From positions 558,001-622,000 of the forward strand of contig CAWGSA010000002.1 of NCBI GenBank assembly GCA_963825175.1: DNA of 64,000 nt, given 5' to 3'. Shown here piece by piece: positions 15,131 to 23,193 of this stretch. This DNA comes from DATFTF01 sp963825175 (GTDB lineage: Bacteria; Acidobacteriota; Thermoanaerobaculia; UBA5066; Gp7-AA6). The notes under the pieces are model-generated. The model worked only from the letters and a program-made list of their open reading frames with translations, had not been told where the DNA came from and did not search any database. How positions within the stretch are numbered: the first letter of the stretch is position 1; the number at the start of each line of letters is the position of its first letter. The translations under genes were made by a program, and so were the position numbers.

Positions 15131-16990
15131 ATGAATGCGGTCATGACACCTCCAGAGAAAGCCGGCGCTCCCGCGGCCGTTCGATCGGACCGCCGCGCCC
15201 TGGCCATCGTCGCGCATGTCGACCACGGCAAGACCACATTGGTCGACGCGCTCTTGAAGCAGTGCGGGACGTACCGAGCCGGCCAGCACGTCCAGGAGCT
15301 GGTCATGGATTCGGGTGAGCTCGAGCGCGAGCGCGGCATCACGATCCTGGCCAAGAACACTGCGGTGAAGTACGGCGAGACCGTAATCAACATCGTGGAC
15401 ACGCCGGGCCACCGGGACTTCGGCTCCGAGGTCGAGCGCATCCTCACGATGGTGGAGGGGATCCTGCTTCTGGTCGACGCCTCCGAAGGTCCTTTGCCGC
15501 AGACGCGCTTCGTGCTGAAGAAGGCCATGGAGACGGGCAAGCGGCCGATCGTCCTGATCAACAAGATCGACCGGGCCGACGCGCGGGTGGCGGAGGTGGA
15601 GGAGGAGATCCACGAGCTCTTTCTCTCGCTGGCCACCGAGGAGAAGCACCTGGAATTCTCGGTGCTGTACGGCTCCGGGCGGCTGGGCTTCGCTTCCCGC
15701 GACCCCAACGCGACGTCCGGGGACCTTCGGCCTTTGTTGAACGCGATCCTGGAGGAAATTCCTCCGCCGGTCATCGGCGACGCACCCTTCAAGATGATCG
15801 TCGCCAACATCGACTACTCCGACTATTTTGGCCGGCTGGCGATCGGGCGGATTCACTCGGGAAGTCTTTCGCATGCCACGGACCTGGCGGCGGTCCGGCC
15901 GGACGGAACCGTCGTGGAGAAGGGCAGGGCGGGGAAGATCTACCTCTTCGAAGGCATCGAAAGGGTCGAGGTCACCGATGCTTCGGCCGGCGACATCTGC
16001 ATGATCTCGGGCTTTCCCGACATCGAAATCGGCGACACGATTCTCGATCTGGTCGATCCCGCCCCCTTGCCGGGCATCCGTGTGGACGAGCCGACGCTGT
16101 CGATGGAGTTCCGGGTCAACGACTCGCCGATGTCGGGAATTTCCGGCAAGTACGTGACGAGCCGGCATCTGCTCGAACGGCTGGAGAAGGAGCTGGAGAA
16201 GAACGTCGGCCTGCGCATGGAGAAGACCGGATCGCCGGATTCCTTTCTGGTTCTGGGGCGGGGCGAGCTGTCGCTGGCCATCCTGGCCGAGACGATGCGG
16301 CGGGAGAGCTACGAGTTCGCGCTCGGCCGTCCCCAGGTCATCTTCCATCGCGGCGAGAACGGAGAGCTGCTCGAGCCATACGAGGAGCTGGTCATCGACT
16401 GCGCCGACGAATTCACCGGACCCGTCATCGCGTCGGTGGGGGAGCGCAAGGGGGAGCTGAAGCATCTGGGCAAGCACGGCGACCGCACGCGCCTGGAGTT
16501 CACGATTCCTTCGCGCGGCCTGCTCGGATTCCGATTGGAGTTTCTGACCCTGACCAAGGGAACGGGGCTCCTGAACCACCTGTTCGATCAATACGGCCCT
16601 CACCGCGGGCCGCTCCCCAATCGGATCAAGGGAGCGATGATCGCCAAAGAAGGCGGCGACGTGACGGCCTATGCGCTCGACCGCCTGGCCGATCGGGGCA
16701 CGTTCTTCGTCAAGCCCGTGGACAAGGTCTACGCGGGCCAGGTCGTCGGCGAGCAGCCCAAGGAATCCGACATGGTCGTCCAGCCGTGCGAGAAGAAGCA
16801 CTTGACCAACATGCGGGCCTCGACCTCGGACATGGCGATCAAGCTGACGCCGCCGCGGGAGCTCAACATCGAGCAGGCCATCGAATGGATCAACGACGAC
16901 GAGCTCGTCGAGGTGACGCCCGCGTCCATCCGCATGAGGAAGCGGATTCTGGACCACAGCCGCCGAAGGGTCTCGGAGAAGCGCGGGTAG
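15131..16990 (+). CDS. typA: Ribosome-associated GTPase TypA/BipA
   Basis: Translational GTPase that binds the 70S ribosome and supports 50S assembly under stress. G motifs are intact: 'AHVDHGKTTLVDALL' (P-loop), 'RGITILAKN' (switch I), 'DTPGHRDFG' and 'NKIDR'. Domains follow the EF-G-like order: GTPase (about 20-215), beta-barrel II, III, V-like and the BipA-specific C-terminal domain ending 'ASIRMRKRILDHSRR'. 619 aa, typical. ATG 15131 lies just after 'aggaaagacaag', a good ribosome site; nine upstream codons in frame are discarded. Monocistronic, with a 194-bp upstream spacer shared with recQ's divergent start. Confidence 0.96.
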   Translation: MNAVMTPPEKAGAPAAVRSDRRALAIVAHVDHGKTTLVDALLKQCGTYRAGQHVQELVMDSGELERERGITILAKNTAVKYGETVINIVDTPGHRDFGSEVERILTMVEGILLLVDASEGPLPQTRFVLKKAMETGKRPIVLINKIDRADARVAEVEEEIHELFLSLATEEKHLEFSVLYGSGRLGFASRDPNATSGDLRPLLNAILEEIPPPVIGDAPFKMIVANIDYSDYFGRLAIGRIHSGSLSHATDLAAVRPDGTVVEKGRAGKIYLFEGIERVEVTDASAGDICMISGFPDIEIGDTILDLVDPAPLPGIRVDEPTLSMEFRVNDSPMSGISGKYVTSRHLLERLEKELEKNVGLRMEKTGSPDSFLVLGRGELSLAILAETMRRESYEFALGRPQVIFHRGENGELLEPYEELVIDCADEFTGPVIASVGERKGELKHLGKHGDRTRLEFTIPSRGLLGFRLEFLTLTKGTGLLNHLFDQYGPHRGPLPNRIKGAMIAKEGGDVTAYALDRLADRGTFFVKPVDKVYAGQVVGEQPKESDMVVQPCEKKHLTNMRASTSDMAIKLTPPRELNIEQAIEWINDDELVEVTPASIRMRKRILDHSRRRVSEKRG

Positions 16991-17008
16991 GAGTCGGGCC
17001 GCTCTCTC

Positions 17009-18514
17009 TCAATCTCGGGCTCTGCCCGGCTCGCGCTCCTCCCGGGCGTCCCAGGCCTTGTCCCAGCCCAGGCGCCGCGCCGTCTCCAGGTTGACTGTGC
17101 CGTCGGCGTTGTAGGTCCCGTTGGCGATCAGACGCCGCTTCTGTTCGGGGGACAGAGCGCCGATCATTCTTTCGCTGCTTCGGCGTCCGAAGAAGCGGTT
17201 CTCCTGGATCGGCTCATAGTCCTTGAAGGCTTTCCGGACGCCGTTGACGAAGTAATAAAACTCCACGTCTCGATCCGCGCTCAACTCGATCGTGTCCAGG
17301 CTGGCCGCTACGACGGCGACAGGGATGGGAGCGCCGATCGGCGTCACCTGTACGGTGATTCCCTCGTCGTCGCTGACGAGGCGAAAGCTCTCCGGCACGG
17401 AGATCGTGGCTCGACCCCGCGAGATACGGCCACGTCCTCGGAAGTAGGTCCCGGCTTCCGGACCTTCGAGCGACACATAGGAGATCACCTTCGAGGCGTC
17501 GGTGGGATGGGGGTCGAGGAAGTTCTTCGTGCCGGAGGCGGTGAAATTTCCGAGACCGAGAATCGCGACAGTATTGTCGTATCCCAGGACTCCTTCGGTC
17601 AGCACTGTGTCCCCGGCGTTGTTCACGATGTCGCCAGCGACCGCCGCGCCCGAATGCGATATTCCCCGAATCGCGATTCTCGTCCTGCTCTTGCCGAGGA
17701 CGCCCGCGCCAACAGGGTTGCCGCCAAAACCCGGGTCACCGGTCGCATCGAAGCCGTAGACGCCGCCCCCTCCAAGAGAGTCTGTCATGCCCTTGACTCC
17801 GTGGACAGGCTCTCCGTTCGTGGCCAGAGCCTGTCCGAAGACGCCGGCGGCGCCGTCGGTGCCGGAGTTGGCCAGAGCGCTGATGGCGTAAGCCTGGCTG
17901 CCGCTGGTCGCGGTGTTTTCCACGCGCATGGTGCCGAATCCGCCGGACCCGTTGTTGGCGGACTTGAAGAGAAAGGTGTCCTGGCCGGTGGTGCCGGTGA
18001 CGTCGTTGGGGTAGTAGCCGTTGACGTCCACGGTGAACTGGACCGAGCCGCCGCCCTGATTGACTTGCACGACGATCTGCGTGCTGTTGTCCACCGACAT
18101 GGCGCCAGCGTTGGCGCGCTGGGTCTCGGAGGAGGGGTAGTTGATCCATGCGGTCGTGGGAGGGGAGGACTCCCCGATCTTGAAGACACCGTTGCCTGTG
18201 GCGCCGGTGATGGCGAAGACGGTGATGTTCAAAGAGACGGCGACGATGCCGCTCGAGAGGATGTTGCAGGGAGCACCGCCCAGGGCGACCGTGCGCGGGG
18301 TGTTATCCGGCAGCGGGCCGCCGGAGGTGAGCGAGTTGTACTGGCGGCAGGGGGGGATGGCGATGAAGGGAGCCGCCGACTGCGTGGTGATTCCCTTGTG
18401 AGAGTTCGAGGGCTGGAACCCGGCCGGAGCGGCCCAACTCGTCAACGGAGGAGATTGCGCGAAGGCCAGACCCGTGACGAGAAAAACGACAACGCAAAGC
18501 AGGAGCTTCTTCAT
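17009..18514 (-). CDS. Secreted repeat-type surface protein, paralogue 1
   Basis: Exported protein of 501 residues with a signal peptide (MKKLLLCVVVFLVTGLAFA). Residues about 50-160 form a 'PCR...TRAN...DVNGYY' module that recurs, at the C-terminus, in two other secreted proteins of the window. The middle has Gly/Asn-rich beta repeats (VFGQALATNG, GVYGFDATGDPGFG, GVLGKS), and the C-terminal third carries 'DPHPTDASKVISYVSLEGPE' and 'GRATISVPESFRLVSDDEG', a pattern seen in bacterial tail-fibre or surface proteins, ending in a helical 'LSPEQKRRLIANGTYNADG' segment. Function unknown; probably cell surface. ATG 18514 has 'aaaggagtcgcg' in front. The next gene upstream is a tandem paralogue sharing a 551-bp nearly identical block. 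Confidence 0.75.
   Translation of the reverse strand: MKKLLLCVVVFLVTGLAFAQSPPLTSWAAPAGFQPSNSHKGITTQSAAPFIAIPPCRQYNSLTSGGPLPDNTPRTVALGGAPCNILSSGIVAVSLNITVFAITGATGNGVFKIGESSPPTTAWINYPSSETQRANAGAMSVDNSTQIVVQVNQGGGSVQFTVDVNGYYPNDVTGTTGQDTFLFKSANNGSGGFGTMRVENTATSGSQAYAISALANSGTDGAAGVFGQALATNGEPVHGVKGMTDSLGGGGVYGFDATGDPGFGGNPVGAGVLGKSRTRIAIRGISHSGAAVAGDIVNNAGDTVLTEGVLGYDNTVAILGLGNFTASGTKNFLDPHPTDASKVISYVSLEGPEAGTYFRGRGRISRGRATISVPESFRLVSDDEGITVQVTPIGAPIPVAVVAASLDTIELSADRDVEFYYFVNGVRKAFKDYEPIQENRFFGRRSSERMIGALSPEQKRRLIANGTYNADGTVNLETARRLGWDKAWDAREEREPGRARD
17832..18382. repeat. Gene-conversion block shared with 19610-20160 (copy 1)
   Basis: 551 bp covering the N-terminal module of the secreted paralogue, nearly identical by eye (about five mismatches) to 19610-20160 with no indel, while sequence on both sides differs by roughly one base in four or five. 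Confidence 0.75.
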
Positions 18515-18789
18515 CGCGACTCCTTTCACCGATTGTCATGCTTGGGAATCGCGAGATTCGGCGATTCGAGTCCGCCGACGCGCGCCCCGTTGGGATCGAT
18601 TCTAAGACGAAACGCGCCCGTCGTCCTTCCGTCCGCCGCGGGCGGAGGTGTCTGGAGCTCACGGCATCTTCGCGCGGCTGTTCAGACTCTTGAACCACTT
18701 CGAGCCGGCGCCGGTCCGAGCCGCCAACGGATCTCTCGACCACAGCCGCCAGGTGGCCGAGAAGCACGGCGAGGAGCCGGCTACCGTGA

Positions 18790-20289
18790 TCAATTTGGAT
18801 GGGAGGGGATCGCCGGGCGCTCGCGCGCTTCCCAGGCCTTGTCCCATCCGAGCCGCCGGGCGGTCTCGACGTCGACCGTGCCGTCGGGATTGTAGGTTCC
18901 ATTGGCGATCAGGCGTCTCTTCTGCTCGGGAGAGAGAGCGTCCACCATTCTTTCGTCCCTGCGGCGCCCGAAGAAGCGATTCTCTTTTATCGGGTCGTAG
19001 TCCTTGAACGCCTTGCGGACGCCGTTGACGAGGTAGTAGAAGTCCACATCGGCGCTGCCGCGCACGACGATCTGGTTCAAGTCCGCGCTGACAACGGCAA
19101 AGCTGGCCATCCGACCGATCGGCGTGACCTGGATCGTCAGGCCTTCCTCGTCGCCGACGAGACGGAAACTCTCCGGAACGGCGATGGTCGCCATGCCGCG
19201 CTCGAATCGACCCCTTCCGCGGAAGTAGATTCCCGACTCCGGGCCTTCGAGAGAGACATAGGCAATCACTCTGGAAGCGTCGGTCGGATGCGGGTCGACG
19301 AAGCTCTTCGTGCCGGTGACCAAGAGATCTCCATTGCCATAGACCGCAGTCGTGGCATCGAAACCGAGAATGCCCCTCGCCTTGAGGATTGCGCCGGAAG
19401 TATCGACGACATCACCGACCACGGTATCCCCTGTCAGAGTAATCCCTCGCACACCGTAGTTGTTCTTGCTCTTGCCCAGGACGCCTGCGGGAACGAAGTT
19501 GTTTCCGAAGCCCGGGTCACCAGTGGCATCGAAACCGTAAACGCCGGCGCCAAAATCGCTGTCGTCCCTGCCCTTGACTCCGTACACCGAGCCGTTCAAA
19601 GACAGAGCGTGTCCGAAGACGCCGGCGGCGCCGTCGGTGCCGGAGTTGGCCAGAGCGCTGATGGCGTAAGCCTGGCTGCCGCTGGTCGCGGTGTTTTCCA
19701 CGCGCATGGTGCCGAATCCGCCGGACCCGTTGTTGGCGGACTTGAAGAGGAAGGTGTCCTGGCCGGTGGTGCCGGTGACGTCGTTGGGGTAGTAGCCGTT
19801 GACGTCCACGGTGAACTGGACCGAGCCGCCGCCCTGATTGACCTGCACGACGATCTGCGTGCTGTTGTCCACCGACATGGCGCCGGCGTTGGCGCGCTGG
19901 GTCTCGGAGGAGGGGTAGTTGATCCATGCGGTCGTGGGAGGGGAGGACTCCCCGATCTTGAAGACACCGTTGCCTGTGGCGCCGGTGATGGCGAAGACGG
20001 TGATGTTCAAAGAGACGGCGACGATGCCGCTCGAGAGGATGTTGCAGGGGGCGCCGCCCAGGGCGACCGTGCGCGGGGTGTTATCCGGCAGCGGGCCGCC
20101 GGAGGTGAGCGAGTTGTACTGGCGGCAGGGGGGGATGGCGATGAAGGGAGCCGCCGACTGGGTAGTGATGCTTCCCTGGTGGAAGGGCCGAAAGCCTGCC
20201 GGCGCGCTCCATGTCGTCAAGGGCGGAGACTGAGCGAGGGCAAACGGTGTGATCAGGACGAGAACAACTGCAAGGAGGAGTGTTTTCAT
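18790..20289 (-). CDS. Secreted repeat-type surface protein, paralogue 2
   Basis: Tandem paralogue (499 aa) of the gene at 17009-18514, with the same order: signal peptide (MKTLLLAVVLVLITPFALA), 'PCR...DVNGYY' module, Gly-rich beta repeats, the 'DPHPTDASRVIAYVSLEGPE' region and a helical end. DNA 19610-20160 matches 17832-18382 with only about five differences over 551 bp, whereas the C-terminal halves have diverged far more. ATG 20289 is chosen over ATG 20295 because 'aaaggag' then sits at 8 nt spacing. A 275-bp spacer without recognisable content separates the two genes. Role unknown; likely surface-exposed. Confidence 0.75.
   Translation of the reverse strand: MKTLLLAVVLVLITPFALAQSPPLTTWSAPAGFRPFHQGSITTQSAAPFIAIPPCRQYNSLTSGGPLPDNTPRTVALGGAPCNILSSGIVAVSLNITVFAITGATGNGVFKIGESSPPTTAWINYPSSETQRANAGAMSVDNSTQIVVQVNQGGGSVQFTVDVNGYYPNDVTGTTGQDTFLFKSANNGSGGFGTMRVENTATSGSQAYAISALANSGTDGAAGVFGHALSLNGSVYGVKGRDDSDFGAGVYGFDATGDPGFGNNFVPAGVLGKSKNNYGVRGITLTGDTVVGDVVDTSGAILKARGILGFDATTAVYGNGDLLVTGTKSFVDPHPTDASRVIAYVSLEGPESGIYFRGRGRFERGMATIAVPESFRLVGDEEGLTIQVTPIGRMASFAVVSADLNQIVVRGSADVDFYYLVNGVRKAFKDYDPIKENRFFGRRRDERMVDALSPEQKRRLIANGTYNPDGTVDVETARRLGWDKAWEARERPAIPSHPN
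19610..20160. repeat. Gene-conversion block shared with 17832-18382 (copy 2)
   Basis: Second copy of the 551-bp block, in direct orientation. Differences seen include gaggaagg/gagaaagg and gcgccggcg/gcgccagcg. Confidence 0.75.
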
Positions 20290-20382
20290 CGTCATGTCTC
20301 CTTTTGCGCGGGATCCGAATTGTGGGAGAACGGGTCGATACGTGTTCCGCCGGTCGCCTTCCCGTCCGGGAGGTGATCGATT

Positions 20383-21756
20383 CTAGAGCGACGCCCCGCC
20401 GCCCGCGGAAGGGCCGCCCCCCGGCCCATGCTCTTCGAGCGATGCCCGCACCCGCAGGAACTCCTCACGAATCCCCTGCCGCCTCGCCAGGAGCCGCCGG
20501 ATTCCGACGCCGGAAAAGAAGAGGTCCAGAAGCGCGCGGGCGCGGCCGATGACCTGATCCAGGCTCTCCGCCGCGACGAGAGCGGCCCAGCCCGAGATCG
20601 GCAGACTCACCAGAGCCAGGGCGGCGGCCCCTGCTCCAAAGAGCCGCGCCGCGGCCAGCGCGATGGCGACCCATAGGAAGGGAAACACCACCATGGAAAG
20701 GCCGATCTTGGAAGTGGCCAGGAGATCCTCGTTGCTCCGGGCGATCCTTCGCGCGAGCCAGCCCACGAATCGGTAGAGGGGGTAGTGGAGGAGGAGACCG
20801 GCGGCGGCGAGCGGCAGCATCAGAAGGGCTGCGAGGTTGCGTAAGAAGAGGCCGGCGATGGCCCGCGGAGCGAGGCCCTGGGGCGTCAGATGTTCCAGAG
20901 ACAGGCCGGCGGCGCGTCTCTCGGCCTCGAACCGGGCGATGCGCTCCTGAAGACGGGCCAGCCAAGCCGGATCCCTCCCGGCGAGCCTCCGATAACCCTC
21001 CGCGAACAGCCGGCGCCGTTCGAGCTCGCTGGCCAGAGATGCGTCTCCCGCCGCCCGATCCCCGGCGGATTCGATGCGCTCGGCCCGCCGGATGAGATCG
21101 AGCGCCTCTTGCGTCTCCGCCTGGACCGTCAGCTCGGACAACGCCGCTCCGATTCTCTCGGTGAGTGCTCGGACCGCGGCTCTCGGCGGTTCTCCATCCT
21201 TGTCGGGCGGAATGGGGGAGACGACGACCGGATTGCCGAACGAGAGCAGCACGGAGCTTCGAAACCGCTGCTTGAACGTGTAGTACAGGCTCACGGGCAC
21301 GACCGAGATCGGGGACTCTCTGCGGCTGGCGGCTCCCAGCGCGATCCGGGCGGCGCCGGTCTTCATCGGCAAGAGCCTGGGCTCGTCATGGGAAGCGCCC
21401 TCGGGGAAGAGTGCGAGGCTTTCTCCGCCCTCGAGAAGTCGGCGCGCGGACTCGAAGGTCTCGCGATTCCTGGCCAGGTCGGTTTCCGGGTCCTGGGGTC
21501 GGTAGACCGGGATCGACCCGAGGGCGCGCACGAAGATCCCGATGATTGGCATCCGGAAGAGAGGCGCCTTGGCCAGGAACGAAACCGCCCGCGGTGCGAA
21601 GCAGAGCAGAAGCAGGGGATCGACCAGGGCGTTGGGGTGGTTGGCCACCAGCACGACGGGTCCGGCCAAAGGCACGTGATCCGATCCCTGGACCTCGACA
21701 CGGCGAAAGAAGATGCGGAGGGCTCGGCCGAAGAGGGTCCGCAGAAAGCTCTTCAC
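20383..21756 (-). CDS. PlsC-type 1-acylglycerol-3-phosphate acyltransferase with membrane C-terminal domain
   Basis: Acyltransferase of glycerolipid synthesis (PlsC/LPLAT superfamily). Motif I 'NHPNALVDP' (NHxxxxD) and motif III 'LALFPEGASHDEPRL' (FPEG) are clear within residues about 20-200; the remaining half is a helical region (residues 225-300) followed by three or four transmembrane helices (LLMLPLAAAGLLLHYPLYRF, LSMVVFPFLWVAIALAAARL). 457 aa, longer than simple PlsC and like the two-part LPLATs of Acidobacteria and Bacteroidetes. Start is GTG 21756, which overlaps the MFS stop as GTGA, so it is translationally coupled to it. Confidence 0.85.
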   Translation of the reverse strand: MKSFLRTLFGRALRIFFRRVEVQGSDHVPLAGPVVLVANHPNALVDPLLLLCFAPRAVSFLAKAPLFRMPIIGIFVRALGSIPVYRPQDPETDLARNRETFESARRLLEGGESLALFPEGASHDEPRLLPMKTGAARIALGAASRRESPISVVPVSLYYTFKQRFRSSVLLSFGNPVVVSPIPPDKDGEPPRAAVRALTERIGAALSELTVQAETQEALDLIRRAERIESAGDRAAGDASLASELERRRLFAEGYRRLAGRDPAWLARLQERIARFEAERRAAGLSLEHLTPQGLAPRAIAGLFLRNLAALLMLPLAAAGLLLHYPLYRFVGWLARRIARSNEDLLATSKIGLSMVVFPFLWVAIALAAARLFGAGAAALALVSLPISGWAALVAAESLDQVIGRARALLDLFFSGVGIRRLLARRQGIREEFLRVRASLEEHGPGGGPSAGGGASL

Positions 21757-23029
21757 CGCCGTTTGCCGCTTCGGGCCGCCGCCAGCCAGATGACGCCCCC
21801 CGCGGCGATCGCCACCGGGACGATGAGGAAGGCCTTCGACAGCGACGTCGCGTCCGAGATCGCGCCGATCAAGGGAGGGGAAGGAACATCTCCCAGGAGG
21901 TGGATCGCCAGGATCGACAGGGCCACGGCGGTCGCGCGTTCGGTCGGCGCGACGAGATTGACGATCGCGGAGTTGATCGGCCCGGTCGAGGCGAAGAGGA
22001 GCAGCTCGGCCACCACGATCGCCGGCATATAGACGGCCCGGGACGGGGCGACGAACGCCAGAAGAGCGACCGGCGCCGCCGCCAGCGTGGCCCAGCCCGA
22101 CACGATCAGGTAAGCCTGCCGGGAGCGCTTCAGAAAGAAGTCGCCCAGCCATCCCCCGGCGAAGGTGCCGGCGAACCCGGTGGCGACGACGATCGCGCCG
22201 AACTGCACGGTCGCTTCGCTCTTGGTCAGCCCGCGGACCCGCTCGAGGAAGGCGGGCGTCCAGAACGCGAGACCGCCGAGCGCGAAGGTGTACGCGGCAT
22301 AGCCCAGAACCGTCAGAGCGTAAGGGCGGTTGCGGAGCAGATGCCCGTACGACGAGATCCAGGACGAGGCCCGCGGGACGCCCGACGGAGGAGGGACTTC
22401 TCCCCCCCATCCTTCGTCCTCGGACCACTGTCGTCCTGCGCCCCTCGCGGCGGATCCTCGAGCCGGAGACAGGCCAGCGCGAGAAGGAGGCCCGGTCCTC
22501 CCGCGACGAAGAAGGCCGCCCGCCAACCGAAATGCTGATCGATCAGTCCGCCGAGCACGTAGCCCGCCGCGGAACCGATCGGGATCGCCGCGAAGAAGAC
22601 GGCGAACACGCGGCCCCGCTTTTCCTTCGGAAAGTAATCGGCCAGCAGCGCCGGCGCGATCGTTCCGTACGCGGCTTCGCCCACCCCGACCGTGGCCCGG
22701 GCGGCGAAGAGCCCGACGAAGTTGCGGGTCAGTCCGCCCAGCACGGTGGCCAGGCTCCAGATCCCGACGCCGAACGCGAGCAGGCGCGGACGGGGGCCTC
22801 GATCGCCGAGCGTCCCGAAGAACGGCGACGTCAGCATGTAGACGAGAACGAATCCCGTCATGAGCGAGCCGGCCTGGGTGTCGTTGAGTCGAAGGTCCGA
22901 CGCCTTCAGGCTCTCGACCAGCGACGCGACGACGTAGCGATCGAGGTAGTTGAAGAGGTTGATGAAGGTCAGGATCGCCAGCCCGTAGTGGGCGGCTCGT
23001 GTCGGCGGCTTGCTGGAGGCGAGCGGCAT
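21753..23029 (-). pseudogene. MFS transporter (spinster-like), split by a frameshift in a G7 run
   Basis: Two overlapping readings together make one 12-helix major-facilitator transporter. The first (23029 down to about 22402) starts MPLASSKPPTRAAHYGLAIL and covers helices 1-6 with 'GDRGPRPRLL' and 'GVGEAAYGTIAPALLADYF', spinster-type signatures. The second frame (about 22408 down to 21753) covers helices 7-12. The switch falls at seven Gs (plus-strand C7, 22402-22408). One extra G restores a continuous 'KDGGGEVPPPSG' joint. It may be a sequencing or assembly indel, a real mutation, or slippage; both halves remain free of other damage. The stop overlaps the downstream acyltransferase start. 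Confidence 0.75.
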
Positions 23030-23193
23030 GGGTTCGACGGAAATGGAAGCGAGAACCTCCTAGGCTCTCGGCTCGTGTCCGCCCAACGGGGGATTATCCC
23101 GTCCGCGGGGGTGTCGAGTCACCTTCGCGAACGTCTCTTCGCGATCCGATCGCCCCACTCGATCGACAGGGCGACGGCCGCCGTCTCCTTCAT

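Noticed and set aside
18515..18789. Possible gene remnant in the 275-bp spacer between the two paralogues
   Set aside because: Short readings on both strands show no recognisable protein; not enough to call a pseudogene.
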